47,067 nucleotides of DNA from Actinomycetes bacterium. GTDB lineage: Bacteria > Actinomycetota > Actinomycetes > Mycobacteriales > Mycobacteriaceae. The notes beneath the pieces are model-generated. The model was given only the letters and a program-made list of their open reading frames with translations. It was not told the DNA's origin and did not search any database. The translations under genes and the position numbers were made by a program. This document shows, piece after piece, positions 32,910 to 40,769 of this stretch. Each line of letters begins with the position of its first letter. The first letter of the stretch is position 1. The stretch lies in assembly GCA_023461275.1 (NCBI GenBank), contig JAEYMI010000046.1:1-47067 (forward strand), read 5' to 3'.

Positions 32910-33341
32910 ATGAGCAATGAAGAGGATCAGAAGCACCTCGATCAGCGCCGCGTGAGGCGCGTTGAGGCGGCGATCGCGACCGGTGACGAGCAGGCCGTGC
33001 AGCGTGCTGGGGGTGCGGGCACCGAGGAGGCCAAGGAGGCCCGGCGGCGGGTCACGGTGCGCCGAATGGCCAAGGAAGGCCGTGAAAAGCGGGCCGAGCA
33101 GATCAAGGCCGATGCGGAGCAGCGCAAGGCTCAGCAGGCCGGCACCGCGACCCAGACCGGCCACCGGCCGGCTACGGGTGCTGACCGCCGTCAGAACAAG
33201 ACCCAGCAGGCCGACCGGGTCCGGTCGGCCACGATGGAACAGAAGGTTCAGGAGGTCAAGGACATGAACAAGCGCGCCGCCGTCTCGCGCCGCGAAGAGG
33301 CTGCGCGCAAACAGAAGGCGGGGCAGGGGCAGCGCATGTGA
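32910..33341 (+). CDS. Small, highly charged hypothetical protein
   Basis: Unrecognised 143-residue protein with about 40 percent Arg/Lys/Glu/Asp and many Gln/Ala, no hydrophobic core and no membrane segment. Probably helical and nucleic-acid or protein binding. ATG 32910 follows GGAGAGGA. Last gene of the relaxase operon, ended by a strong terminator at 33373-33405. Confidence 0.7.
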   Translation: MSNEEDQKHLDQRRVRRVEAAIATGDEQAVQRAGGAGTEEAKEARRRVTVRRMAKEGREKRAEQIKADAEQRKAQQAGTATQTGHRPATGADRRQNKTQQADRVRSATMEQKVQEVKDMNKRAAVSRREEAARKQKAGQGQRM

Positions 33342-33372
33342 GAACCCGCGACGTCATCCGACCGAGAACAAG

Positions 33373-33405
33373 ACACCCCCGTAGGCATCTTGCCTACGGG
33401 GGTGT
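33373..33405. terminator. Bidirectional terminator between convergent mobilisation and coupling-protein genes
   Basis: ACACCCCCGTAGGCA (33373-33387), TCT loop, exact return arm to 33405, followed by TTCTC on plus and TCTTG on minus. Confidence 0.85.
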
Positions 33406-33420
33406 TTCTCATCGCGGGTG

Positions 33421-34851
33421 CTATTCGGTGGCCCACGTGACCACGCGCTGCCACAGGCCCGGCCTGCCGCGCTGTTGGGCTGGCCGGGCAGGCTGTGGTG
33501 CCGCCGCGGGCCTGCGGTCGAGCAAATCTGTCGCCGCGATGTCGGGCAGGCGCACCAGACGGCCCATCTGGCCGAGGATGAGCAGCCGACCGTATCCGGC
33601 CGGCGGCACGAGATCGGCTTTCGTCACCGCCGCCGCCGCGCCGTGGCTGTGCGACACGTTGCCGCTGGCATCGACACTGGCGGTGAGTCTCTCGCTGCTG
33701 GGCGTCATCCAGATTGCCTGGTCGAGGATCTCGGGCTCAGGGGCACCTGGTAAAACGAGCACAGCCGGAAAAAGGTCCCTGAGGATCTGCAAGCCGTCGC
33801 GCCCCCACCGAGGGGCGAATTGCGAGCTGGCTTGCACGGCAGCGACGATGCGCACGCCTTCACCCCGGAGCGTTCCCAGCCAGTTGGCCAGCTTGGGCAG
33901 TGGGCACGTCGAGGGAAGCTCGTCGACTACGGCGAGCAGGTGCGGCAAGTCGTGCAGTCGCCAAAATTCGACGATGGCCGTGAGCGTCGCTGTGGCCGCT
34001 GGCGCCGCGTCGCCGCTGTCCGGCGAAATGATGTAAAGCGTGGCTCCCGCCTCGGCCAGCATCGATGGATGGAAGGGAACAGTGTCGCCCACCGGACGGG
34101 CCACTTCATCGCGGGCCCATGTCGACAGTGCGTTGTAGATGTTTAGGCGGATGCTGTCCCTCTGTCCTGGGTCCATCTCCATCGCGTTCATGAGCATCAC
34201 GCCGTGCCGGGAGCCGCTGACGTGGCAGCGCGCCGCGGCGGTGACCCACGAGGGCGCCGAGTAGTCGACGTTTCCGTCCTCGGCGGGGCTGCCCATGATG
34301 TCACCGGCGGACACGGCCCAGTCGATGCCACCGCCGGGCACGACCTGCTCGGTCTCGGGGTGCCTGTACGACGCGGCGGCGCGCAGGATTGCGGCCAACG
34401 GCCTGCGGGCCAACGTCTTCCACGTCTTGTCGTTGCCGCCGCCCGCGCTGCCGTCTCCGGTGCCGAGATCGCCGACATCCATCAGTAGCGAGGCGACGTC
34501 GAGCGCGGTGTCGTCGGAGACGATGCCGACGGTCGGGTCGCTGGACACGCGAATGGTCTTGACGCCGATGGTCGAGTCATCGGGCACCTTGCCCGACAGA
34601 TCCATCAGATAGACGGGACCGTGCTGGGCACGGATGCGCGCCGTCAACTTGGCGACGTCGTCCTTGCAGCTGACGGCCACCACCGGTCGCCGGGTCCACC
34701 GCAGGATGGACGGGCAAATTGTGGTCCGAGACTTGCCAGATCCGGTCCGGCCGCTGATCAACAGGTGTGGTTGCCCGTGGTCGAGCGGCTTGCCGTCGAG
34801 CACGCCGGCGTACGGGGTGTCGATCACGCGGCGACCTGTTTTCTGAGACAT
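33421..34851 (-). CDS. VirD4/TraG-type coupling ATPase (T4CP), soluble form
   Basis: Motor that would feed the relaxase-DNA complex to a transfer channel. A 476-residue ATPase: Walker A SGRTGSGKS (33-41), Walker B LLAVVDELPS (about 300-310) followed by VRIVAAVQASSQFAPRWG, which is characteristic of VirD4/TraG proteins and unlike the FtsK-type TraB of classical actinomycete elements. There is no N-terminal membrane anchor, so a separate membrane partner is expected, perhaps from the divergent operon. ATG 34851 overlaps the upstream stop by one base (TGATG) and follows GGGGAAGAAG. Confidence 0.85.
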   Translation of the reverse strand: MSQKTGRRVIDTPYAGVLDGKPLDHGQPHLLISGRTGSGKSRTTICPSILRWTRRPVVAVSCKDDVAKLTARIRAQHGPVYLMDLSGKVPDDSTIGVKTIRVSSDPTVGIVSDDTALDVASLLMDVGDLGTGDGSAGGGNDKTWKTLARRPLAAILRAAASYRHPETEQVVPGGGIDWAVSAGDIMGSPAEDGNVDYSAPSWVTAAARCHVSGSRHGVMLMNAMEMDPGQRDSIRLNIYNALSTWARDEVARPVGDTVPFHPSMLAEAGATLYIISPDSGDAAPAATATLTAIVEFWRLHDLPHLLAVVDELPSTCPLPKLANWLGTLRGEGVRIVAAVQASSQFAPRWGRDGLQILRDLFPAVLVLPGAPEPEILDQAIWMTPSSERLTASVDASGNVSHSHGAAAAVTKADLVPPAGYGRLLILGQMGRLVRLPDIAATDLLDRRPAAAPQPARPAQQRGRPGLWQRVVTWATE

Positions 34852-35096
34852 CACTTCTTCCCCCATCGGTTGGCCACGGCCTCGCGTGCGCCGGCCGACA
34901 GCCGGGCCGCGGCTTCGGCTTTCGCGACCGCGACGGCAGCGTCGATTTCGTCGGGTGTCATGGTGTCCATGGCGTGCAACAAAAGGGCTCGGGCATACAA
35001 CCCCGCCGTAATTTCTTGGGTAATGGAATCATTCTTGAGCTGATTCAATTCCGCGCTGGTCAGAGGCACTAATTGCCGTGCGTCGAGTTTGTTCAT
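34851..35096 (-). CDS. Small hypothetical protein coupled to the T4CP
   Basis: Unrecognised 81-residue acidic-to-amphipathic helical protein (LTSAELNQLKNDSITQEITAG ... DTMTPDEIDAAVAVAKAEAAARLSAGAREAVANRWG). No membrane segment. First gene of the minus-strand T4CP operon, with TGATG coupling to the T4CP and AAGGA about 10 bases upstream of ATG 35096. Lower G+C in its first third than neighbouring genes. Confidence 0.7.
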   Translation of the reverse strand: MNKLDARQLVPLTSAELNQLKNDSITQEITAGLYARALLLHAMDTMTPDEIDAAVAVAKAEAAARLSAGAREAVANRWGKK

Positions 35097-35151
35097 TCGG
35101 TATCGGTCCTTACATCGTTACTGGTCAGAGGTACTTTCCGTGTTGCCAACG

Positions 35152-35168
35152 ATACCCCCAAGGGGTAC
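35152..35168. promoter_or_regulatory. Operator copy 2: ATACCC-N5-GGGTAC
   Basis: Same half-sites as copy 1 with one change in the right half. It lies within a wider inverted repeat GTTGCCA / TGGCAAC (about 35142 and 35174) in the 120-base gap between the divergent T4CP and membrane operons. Confidence 0.55.
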
Positions 35169-35188
35169 CTTGGTGGCAACCGAGAGCG

Positions 35189-35205
35189 ATACCCGCAGGG
35201 GGTAT
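35189..35205. promoter_or_regulatory. Operator copy 3: ATACCC-N5-GGGTAT
   Basis: Perfect half-sites, 37 bases from copy 2, and only 3 bases from the AGGAG of the first membrane-operon gene, so bound protein would block initiation. Confidence 0.55.
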
Positions 35206-35219
35206 GTAAGGAGCGAATG

Positions 35220-35423
35220 ATGGCGAAAGAGAAGAAACGGAGTCTCATCGGCGCACGCACATTCGGGCTGATTCTTGTCGCGGCGATATTTGTTGTCATC
35301 GGCATATTCGCCGGAATGGAAATCGGCGACACAAAGGCCGGGGATCAGCGGCAGCAGATCGAATCGTGTCTGCCGATCGCATCGGTCGCGCAACTCGACT
35401 ACTGCCTGGACGGCGGCGAGTGA
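35220..35423 (+). CDS. Small single-pass membrane protein
   Basis: Unrecognised 67-residue protein: basic N-terminus (AKEKKRSLIGAR), one membrane helix (FGLILVAAIFVVIGIFAGM), then a short outer tail with two cysteines (SCLPI and DYCLDG) that could form a disulfide. ATG 35220 is 6 bases from AGGAG; the adjacent ATG 35217 is the alternative. First gene of an operon of six membrane or membrane-linked genes; the next starts 3 bases after its stop. Confidence 0.7.
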   Translation: MAKEKKRSLIGARTFGLILVAAIFVVIGIFAGMEIGDTKAGDQRQQIESCLPIASVAQLDYCLDGGE

Positions 35424-35426
35424 CCG

Positions 35427-36122
35427 ATGACATCTCGTTGGGAGCGCGAGCGCTCGGCCTGGTGCCTGGCGCACAGCCGTGCGGGCACCAGTGCCCGCCG
35501 CCGTGCCGAGCTGCTGGCCCGCGCCGACCGGCGCGGTCAGCGTGACACGCATGGTCTCACCGCTGCGGTCGCACAGGACGAGGTAACGAGTCCGCTGTGG
35601 CGGCGGGTGGCCCTTGGTGAAGGTCGGTCGCCGATCAAGGCGATCACGTACGCGGGTGTGGTCGTCCTTGGCGGGATCGTCGGTGGCGTGGGCGCAGGTA
35701 TCGGATACGGCGTTTACCAAGCACTTTGGCGATATTCGCCGCGCATTGGTCGTCTGTGGGCGTGGCCGTGGGCTGCGGCCGCGGGCGTCCTCGCGGTGGC
35801 CGCCTGGACGCTGGATCTCCCGCTCGGCGTGGGCCTCCAGTTCACTCGCCACTTCCCGACCGATCTGGTCCGGATCGGTCCGTGGGGCGCTTGGGCGGCA
35901 TGGCAGCTGGTGATTGCGCTGGCCACAGTCGCGTGGCTGGTGCGGGCCTGGGGCTGGGCGGGCGTGCCGCGGAACGCGGTGACCCCGAACCCGCGCCGCA
36001 AGGACGGCTCGTTCAAGTCGACCCCAGATTCGCGGAAGGTCGCGCTCGACCCGGAGCGGGACGTGACGACCTGGGATCGCGTCAAGACCTGGGCGACCGA
36101 ACAGCCGGAGGACACGAAATGA
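35427..36122 (+). CDS. Multi-pass membrane protein of the transfer operon
   Basis: Unrecognised 231-residue protein. An Arg-rich cytoplasmic N-terminus (about 65 residues) precedes three hydrophobic helices: ITYAGVVVLGGIVGGVGAGIGYG, WAAAAGVLAVAAW and WAAWQLVIALATVAWLVRAW. A basic tail (PNPRRKDGSFKSTPDSRK) follows. The stop overlaps the next ATG (ATGA). Small polytopic proteins in this place are typical of actinomycete transfer regions, but no named Spd/Tra family is recognised. Confidence 0.7.
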   Translation: MTSRWERERSAWCLAHSRAGTSARRRAELLARADRRGQRDTHGLTAAVAQDEVTSPLWRRVALGEGRSPIKAITYAGVVVLGGIVGGVGAGIGYGVYQALWRYSPRIGRLWAWPWAAAAGVLAVAAWTLDLPLGVGLQFTRHFPTDLVRIGPWGAWAAWQLVIALATVAWLVRAWGWAGVPRNAVTPNPRRKDGSFKSTPDSRKVALDPERDVTTWDRVKTWATEQPEDTK

Positions 36123-36406
36123 ACTGTTCCAGAGCGATTTACACACGTCTGCACGGTGATCCCCCACTGCCGGTGACGACGCCGACCGAGCAGGTTGAGC
36201 CGCCGTCGACACGACGCGGCGCACTGCTCGGCTTGGCCATCGCGCTGCTCGCACTGGCCGGTATCGCGCTGGTCGTCGCGGGCGTCGTCTATGGCGGCGC
36301 GTGGCGGGTGGCCAGTGCGGCGGCGGTGGTCGCGGGCATCGCGGCGATCGTGGTGCCTGGGTTCGTGAAAAGCAAGCAGGACAACGTAACTGGAGGAAAC
36401 AAATGA
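36119..36406 (+). CDS. Small two-helix membrane protein
   Basis: Unrecognised 95-residue protein. A polar N-terminus with PPLPVTTPTEQVEPPSTRR is followed by two hydrophobic segments (LGLAIALLALAGIALVVAGVVYG and ASAAAVVAGIAAIVVPGFV) in a hairpin. Both ends overlap neighbours by ATGA, so translation is coupled along the operon. Confidence 0.7.
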   Translation: MNCSRAIYTRLHGDPPLPVTTPTEQVEPPSTRRGALLGLAIALLALAGIALVVAGVVYGGAWRVASAAAVVAGIAAIVVPGFVKSKQDNVTGGNK

Positions 36407-36708
36407 CAAGCACGCTCGAAGCGCCGGAGTGGATGACTGAGCAAGCCGAAATCGTGGAAGTACTCGCGCCGCATGGCCCGGCCCACCGTGACATCTGGGG
36501 GTCGCGTGATGGCGAGATCTGGCTTCGGCTCACCTGGCGCGACCGCAGCACCGACGACGTGGCAGCGATTGCCGCCGACGTGACCACCCGAGGAGGGCAA
36601 CTCCTCGACCGCTCGGCCACCGGTTTACGCGCTGGATGGCAACTCACCGAAGCCGAGCCGGTCCGGACACCACGTCGCACCAAGAATCGCAATGGAGGAA
36701 AGAAATGA
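36403..36708 (+). CDS. Small soluble hypothetical protein of the transfer operon
   Basis: Unrecognised 101-residue protein without membrane segment; a mixed alpha/beta pattern (REIWLRLTWRDRSTDDVAAIAADVTTRGGQLLDRS) and a basic C-terminus. ATG follows TGGAGGAAACAA and overlaps both neighbours by ATGA. Its fixed place between membrane genes suggests a cytoplasmic partner of the complex. Confidence 0.7.
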   Translation: MTSTLEAPEWMTEQAEIVEVLAPHGPAHRDIWGSRDGEIWLRLTWRDRSTDDVAAIAADVTTRGGQLLDRSATGLRAGWQLTEAEPVRTPRRTKNRNGGKK

Positions 36709-37352
36709 GCGAACAACAGAAGATCGACATCCATGTGCAATCGGGCACTGGTGAGATCCTGCGGATCGTCGCGACCATTCTGCTTTTTGGCGGAGCCGGT
36801 GCGATTGCGTGGTCGGTCGCACAGGGACCAAATGCCGAGGTCGCGGCGTCCGGGTTTTCCATGATGATCGTGATGATGGTGCGACTCGCCTACGGTGCGG
36901 GCCGTATCAGTGTGCCTGCCCGAAATGGCAGCGGTACAGACGATTTCGCCGTCACCAAGGGCGTGATTGCGCAGATCGCCGGTGAATACCGCACCGCGCT
37001 GGCCAAGGCGAATCTGCCGGTCATGGTGCTGATCTCCGCCGCGTATGCGATCGGGTTCCTTGTACTGCGGGCGGGTGTGGGTGCAGCGATGGGCATCTTC
37101 TCAAACTTGTTCATCGCCGGTGGTGCCGCCGCGATGGTGGGCGCGCTGGTCGTGTTCCCGTCGCTGCTGCCGAGCATCTTGGCAAGCCTCAAGCGCAAGG
37201 GTGTAGTGACCACGCCCTCATCCGCTCCGATTCCCACGCAGCAGGCCGTGGTTGCCCCTCCGGTTCAACAGGTCGCTGCGCCGCGTCAGACAACCCCACA
37301 GGTGCAGAGCGACGACGTCGTAGTTGTGCGCCGCAAGCAGAAGGAGGCGTGA
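36705..37352 (+). CDS. Multi-pass membrane protein with Pro/Gln-rich tail
   Basis: Unrecognised 215-residue protein with about five hydrophobic helices (ILRIVATILLFGGAGAIAWSV; FSMMIVMMVRLAYGAG; LPVMVLISAAYAIGFLVL; GAAMGIFSNLFIAGGAAAMVGALVVFPSL among them) and a cytoplasmic tail rich in Pro, Gln and Val ending RRKQKEA. ATGA overlap upstream; next gene starts 3 bases downstream. Candidate core subunit of a transfer channel by context only. Confidence 0.7.
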   Translation: MSEQQKIDIHVQSGTGEILRIVATILLFGGAGAIAWSVAQGPNAEVAASGFSMMIVMMVRLAYGAGRISVPARNGSGTDDFAVTKGVIAQIAGEYRTALAKANLPVMVLISAAYAIGFLVLRAGVGAAMGIFSNLFIAGGAAAMVGALVVFPSLLPSILASLKRKGVVTTPSSAPIPTQQAVVAPPVQQVAAPRQTTPQVQSDDVVVVRRKQKEA

Positions 37353-37355
37353 ATC

Positions 37356-38489
37356 ATGGCGCGTTATCTCGATGAGCACGGCAATGAGATCGACCCGGCG
37401 GATCTCGATGACTACGAGGTTCCCGGCGGTGACGGTGACCCGGTCGATGTCGATGACTTCGGTTTCGACCTGCCTGATGTCGACGATGTGCCGGACCAAC
37501 CTGTCGAGCACGCCGAGGTGAGCCGGCCGACCCCGACCGGCACCGATGATCCGCTGATCGACTTCGCGGTCGACGATGCTCCTGACGACCCGGTCACGCC
37601 GACGCCCTCGACGGCCGATGCAACTGCGTTCGCTGTGCCCGCAGAGGTCGGTGAGGTGGCCTCGCCGGAGATGGCAGCACCGACGCTGAACCGCAAGAGC
37701 AAGCTGCTGTTGGTCGGCGGTGCGCTGGTCGCGGTGGTGGTCATCGGTGTTGGCGTCGTGTTCGCGCTGAACGGTGTGGGCAGTCAAAACACTGTGGATG
37801 ATGTGAAAGCCGGTGCGGCGAGTAAGTACGCTGCGGCGTCCAGCAGTGTCGTGGCCAAGTCGTCGGAGGTGCGCGGTGATGCGGCAGCGGTGGCCATCGA
37901 CACCTGCCGCGCCGGAAAGCTCAGTGGTCCCGGCGGTCTTGGCGATGCGATGGCGAAGGGCAGCGAGGCACCCAAGTTGCGCCTCGACGTCATCAGCGCG
38001 ACCCCGCTGCCCGGTCCGTTCATCGCGGCGTCGGGCCCCAACGCCGACGGTGTGAGCGGCAAGGTCTCGATGCTCCAGCTGACCCGGACCGGCTGGGGCG
38101 TGTACACCACCATGCCGCTGACCAAGGCGGAGCGAAAGCAGGAGGTCACCCGCCCCGGCTATCACAAGGCGGACGTGACCGTCACCGAAGACCAGATCAA
38201 GGCGACCGGTGACCGCGTGTGGGCCGGTGGCGACCAGGGCGGTGCGGGCAGCTGCGAACCCGGTGAGCCGGGGATCTATGCGGCGACGGGCAAAGTGCCG
38301 GCCGACGCGGCTGGCCTGGTCGACGGTCGGGCCGACGTCACGGCGATCCAGGGGATCGCGGGGCGGTCGGACGCGGCCGTGGCCGTCATGGGCAATTCGG
38401 TCGTCCTTGTTCGCCTGGCCGAGGCCGCACCGGAGGGGGGTGATGCCTCGTCGAGTAGTAGCAGCAGCAGCGCAGTTCCGAGTAGGTAG
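37356..38489 (+). CDS. Bitopic protein with acidic cytoplasmic N-terminus and large outer domain
   Basis: Unrecognised 377-residue protein. Residues 1-110 are strongly acidic (many D-D, D-P repeats); one membrane helix (KSKLLLVGGALVAVVVIGVGVVFAL, about 112-136) follows; the remaining 240 residues are extracytoplasmic, with two cysteines (DTC and GSC) and a Ser-rich end (a run of nine Ser). The layout resembles single-pass scaffold subunits of secretion channels. Last gene of the overlapping operon. Confidence 0.7.
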   Translation: MARYLDEHGNEIDPADLDDYEVPGGDGDPVDVDDFGFDLPDVDDVPDQPVEHAEVSRPTPTGTDDPLIDFAVDDAPDDPVTPTPSTADATAFAVPAEVGEVASPEMAAPTLNRKSKLLLVGGALVAVVVIGVGVVFALNGVGSQNTVDDVKAGAASKYAAASSSVVAKSSEVRGDAAAVAIDTCRAGKLSGPGGLGDAMAKGSEAPKLRLDVISATPLPGPFIAASGPNADGVSGKVSMLQLTRTGWGVYTTMPLTKAERKQEVTRPGYHKADVTVTEDQIKATGDRVWAGGDQGGAGSCEPGEPGIYAATGKVPADAAGLVDGRADVTAIQGIAGRSDAAVAVMGNSVVLVRLAEAAPEGGDASSSSSSSSAVPSR

Positions 38490-38549
38490 GTCATCACCGT
38501 CATCCGGTCGAACACACATCAAACAAAACACACGAAAGAAGGAAATATC

Positions 38550-38876
38550 ATGAGCAAGAACATCATTCGCGCCACCATCGCTGCTACCGTCGCCGGAGCC
38601 GGCCTCGTGCTCGGCGCGGGCCTGGCCAGCGCGGACACCATCGACACCATGCCGGTGGCCGACGGGAACTACACGTTGAGCGTGTACGGTCCGCCGCCGG
38701 TGCCGCTGGGTGCGACCGTCGGATCGGTTCCGGCCACCGTCACCGACGGTCATCTCGTGGTGGCCGGGGTCCCGGTGCAGGGCGCTGCGCTGGAGGCCTA
38801 CGACTCCGACGGGGACGGCCACGCCGACCGCATCGCGGTACTGATCGGTGACAGCAACGTGGGGCACTTGCAGTAG
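38550..38876 (+). CDS. Small secreted protein with DxDGDG motif
   Basis: A 108-residue exported protein. The signal peptide is clear (TIAATVAGAGLVLGAGLASA, cleavage near residue 29). The mature part begins DTIDTMPVADGNYTLSVYG and carries YDSDGDGHAD, a calcium-binding-loop pattern. Similar in plan to the secreted protein at 44382-44750 (signal peptide, then a D-N/G-x-Y-T-L strand). ATG follows GAAAGAAGGA. Terminated by 38890-38923. Function unknown. Confidence 0.75.
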   Translation: MSKNIIRATIAATVAGAGLVLGAGLASADTIDTMPVADGNYTLSVYGPPPVPLGATVGSVPATVTDGHLVVAGVPVQGAALEAYDSDGDGHADRIAVLIGDSNVGHLQ

Positions 38877-38889
38877 CGGCGCGGAGCGC

Positions 38890-38923
38890 AAGACCCCCGT
38901 CACCACGCGGTGACGGGGGTCTT
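38890..38923 (+). terminator. Hairpin terminator
   Basis: AAGACCCCCGTCACC, loop ACGC, perfect 15-bp return arm ending CTT, then CCGACC. Confidence 0.8.
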
Positions 38924-38944
38924 CCGACCAGAAGGAGAGACGAC

Positions 38945-39409
38945 ATGGCTCGCAATTTCACACCCACGGCTGTCTCCGCGACGATCGCGGCCTCGCTGGC
39001 GCACCACCGCACGGCGGCCGGGATGACGTGCGCGTCGCTGGCACGGGCCACCGAGCGGGTGGGTCATCGGGTGGACGACCGCTACATCGCGCTGATCGAG
39101 CGGCACGAGAAGGGGTGCGGCATAGACGATTTGCTCAGTCTTGCCGCCGCGCTGGGGATCTGTCCGGCCGAGCTGCTGCTGTCGCCGGACGCCGGTCGCG
39201 ATGACCCGGTGCGCGTGGCCGAGCACGGTCGCGCCTACAGCGCGGAGGAGGTGTGGGACTGGCTGACCGCCAGGAGCACGTTGGGGGCGTCCGACGGCGC
39301 GCCCCTTGCGATCGACGACCTCGCGGACCTGAGCGACGAGGACATCGTCGCGACGGTGCGCCGGGCGGCGGCCGCCGCACGAACGCCGGCACCGCCCTGG
39401 GGCGCGTGA
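38945..39409 (+). CDS. XRE-family helix-turn-helix regulator
   Basis: A 154-residue regulator with an N-terminal Cro/C1-type domain: IAASLAHHRTAAGMTCASLARATERVGHRVDDRYIALIERHEKGCGIDDLLSLAAALGI (about 14-76). The C-terminal half is acidic and helical, perhaps for oligomerisation. AAGGAGAG 6 bases before the ATG. It has its own terminators on both sides. It is the best candidate in the window for binding the ATACCC-N5-GGGTAT operators of the transfer genes, but that is inference. Confidence 0.82.
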   Translation: MARNFTPTAVSATIAASLAHHRTAAGMTCASLARATERVGHRVDDRYIALIERHEKGCGIDDLLSLAAALGICPAELLLSPDAGRDDPVRVAEHGRAYSAEEVWDWLTARSTLGASDGAPLAIDDLADLSDEDIVATVRRAAAAARTPAPPWGA

Positions 39410-39424
39410 TCGACGAACAGACAG

Positions 39425-39453
39425 GACCCCGACACCGCAGCGGTGTCGGGGTC
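39425..39453. terminator. Bidirectional terminator between XRE and recombinase genes
   Basis: GACCCCGACACCG (39425-39437), CAG loop, exact return arm to 39453, then TTGTTATC. Confidence 0.8.
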
Positions 39454-39467
39454 TTGTTATCTTGCTG

Positions 39468-40076
39468 TTACCGGCTGGCGAGGTACGTGTACACCGTCTG
39501 GCGTGACACCCCGAACTCGCGGGCCAGGTCGGCCACGCGCTCGCCGGCGGCGTGACGACGGGCAAGGTCGTCGGCCTGCTCGGGGGTGAGCTTCGGCTGG
39601 CCGCCGCGGTACTTGCCCGCGGCCTTGGCCAGGGCGATCCCCTCGCGCTGGCGCTCCTTGATGATCGACCGCTCGAACTGGGCGACGGCACCGAGGATGC
39701 CCAGCATGAGGGTGGCATCCGAGCCGTCATCTCCGGTGAAAGTCCTTCCCTCCTTGTCGAACTCGACCGCCACGCCACCTTGACACTCGATCGTCTTGTC
39801 GTCGAACATGAGCGTGCCGCCCTTGGTGAGCGCGTCGACGATCTGATGCAGGTCGACGGTGTTGCGGGCGAGACGATCCATCGAGTGCACCACCAGAGTG
39901 TCGCCCTCGCGGACGTACTCGATGGCCCGCCGCAGTTCAGGCCGGCCATCGACGTTCTTACCCGACGCCTTGTCCTCGAAGACCTTGTCGACGGGGACCT
40001 TGAGATCGGCGAGCTGGCGATCGGTCTTTTGGTCGACGGTGGACACCCGTTTGTAGCCGATCCGCTGGCCAGTCAT
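39468..40076 (-). CDS. Serine recombinase (resolvase/invertase family)
   Basis: A 202-residue small serine recombinase. Catalytic Ser in YKRVSTVDQ (about residue 12), LVVHSMDRLARN (arginine-rich active-site helix), the long E helix (LMLGILGAVAQFERSIIKERQREGIALAK) and a C-terminal Hin-type HTH (GERVADLAREFGVSRQTVYTYLASR). ATG 40076 is used because it overlaps the upstream stop as ATGA. A roughly 30-residue insert (DDKTIECQGGVAVEFDKEGRTFTGDDGSD) between strand and E helix is longer than in standard resolvases. Could resolve multimers or invert DNA of the element. Confidence 0.88.
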   Translation of the reverse strand: MTGQRIGYKRVSTVDQKTDRQLADLKVPVDKVFEDKASGKNVDGRPELRRAIEYVREGDTLVVHSMDRLARNTVDLHQIVDALTKGGTLMFDDKTIECQGGVAVEFDKEGRTFTGDDGSDATLMLGILGAVAQFERSIIKERQREGIALAKAAGKYRGGQPKLTPEQADDLARRHAAGERVADLAREFGVSRQTVYTYLASR

Positions 40077-40435
40077 GCGGGCCACCCGGCGATGGCCCGC
40101 TCGGCAGCCCGGACCACGCGCTCGGGCACACCCGTCGTGCGCAGCTGGTCGATGACCTCATCGGCCATGCGGTCGCCATTGGGGTCGACGATCGGTTCAC
40201 TGAGCATCGTCTGCGCCCGCCGCGTCGCCCGCCGTACGGCGGCCTCGCGTGTGACCTCTTCGGCGGCGGCGATGATGAACAGTTCCCCGACGAAGTTCGA
40301 GATGGTGCGGTGGGTCGCATCCCACCGGTCGAAGGCGGTCTCCCCGTCATCAGTAATGACGGCCCCGTTGAGGGGGTAATCCTCACGGTCGAGGCGGACC
40401 TGCTCGGCCAATGTCGGCGCGGCGATGGTCGTCAT
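40073..40435 (-). CDS. Hypothetical protein co-translated with the serine recombinase
   Basis: Unrecognised 120-residue acidic, largely helical protein (ETAFDRWDATHRTISNFVGELFIIAAAEEVTREAAVRRATRRAQTML). No membrane segment or known motif. The stop overlaps the recombinase start (ATGA) and ATG 40435 follows ACGGAGA, so the two form a unit; a regulatory or recombination accessory role would fit. Confidence 0.7.
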   Translation of the reverse strand: MTTIAAPTLAEQVRLDREDYPLNGAVITDDGETAFDRWDATHRTISNFVGELFIIAAAEEVTREAAVRRATRRAQTMLSEPIVDPNGDRMADEVIDQLRTTGVPERVVRAAERAIAGWPA

Positions 40436-40607
40436 CCGGTCTCCGTTTCGTTCGTCCGCGTCGGTCGCGGCCCTGTCGTTGTGTACAACCCAAGTCTAAG
40501 AGATCAACTGGATTGTGTCAAGCGAATCGTTAAATGACCCTGGTTTGACGGAATATCCATGATCCGCCGATGCCCGAGCAGGGTGTACCCCAGATGATCG
40601 AACGGGT
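40436..40607. other. Divergent promoter region with a possible recombinase site
   Basis: Lower-GC gap between the recombinase unit and the methyltransferase module. GTTGT-GT-ACAAC at 40478-40489 is a dyad with a 2-base centre, the geometry of a serine-recombinase crossover site, close to the recombinase gene. No partner site was found, so this stays a suggestion. Confidence 0.3.
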
Positions 40608-40769
40608 GTGCGAGGAAATGTCGGTGAGGCTCTGTATCACTGGACGCCGGACTCGGAGCGGGTCGCCGGGTTCCATGTCATCGGGTGTCGGCGTCCAGGT
40701 GTCGGTGGCCCGATGTCTAATGTGAGACCCATGGTGATCCACGACTTGGCGGGGTGTGAACTGCGGTGA
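40608..40769 (+). CDS. Possible small leader protein overlapping the methyltransferase start
   Basis: GTG 40608 opens a 53-residue frame (VRGNVGEALYHWTPDSERVAGF near the start) whose TGA overlaps the methyltransferase GTG as GTGA, as is usual for coupled genes. Third positions are mostly G or C. No homologue is recognised and there is no strong ribosome binding site, so it may be chance or the tail of a lost gene. Confidence 0.3.
   Translation: MRGNVGEALYHWTPDSERVAGFHVIGCRRPGVGGPMSNVRPMVIHDLAGCELR

Noticed and set aside
34851..34866. Upstream ATG (34866) as T4CP start
   Set aside because: It would translate the Shine-Dalgarno region; ATG 34851 has correct spacing and TGATG coupling.
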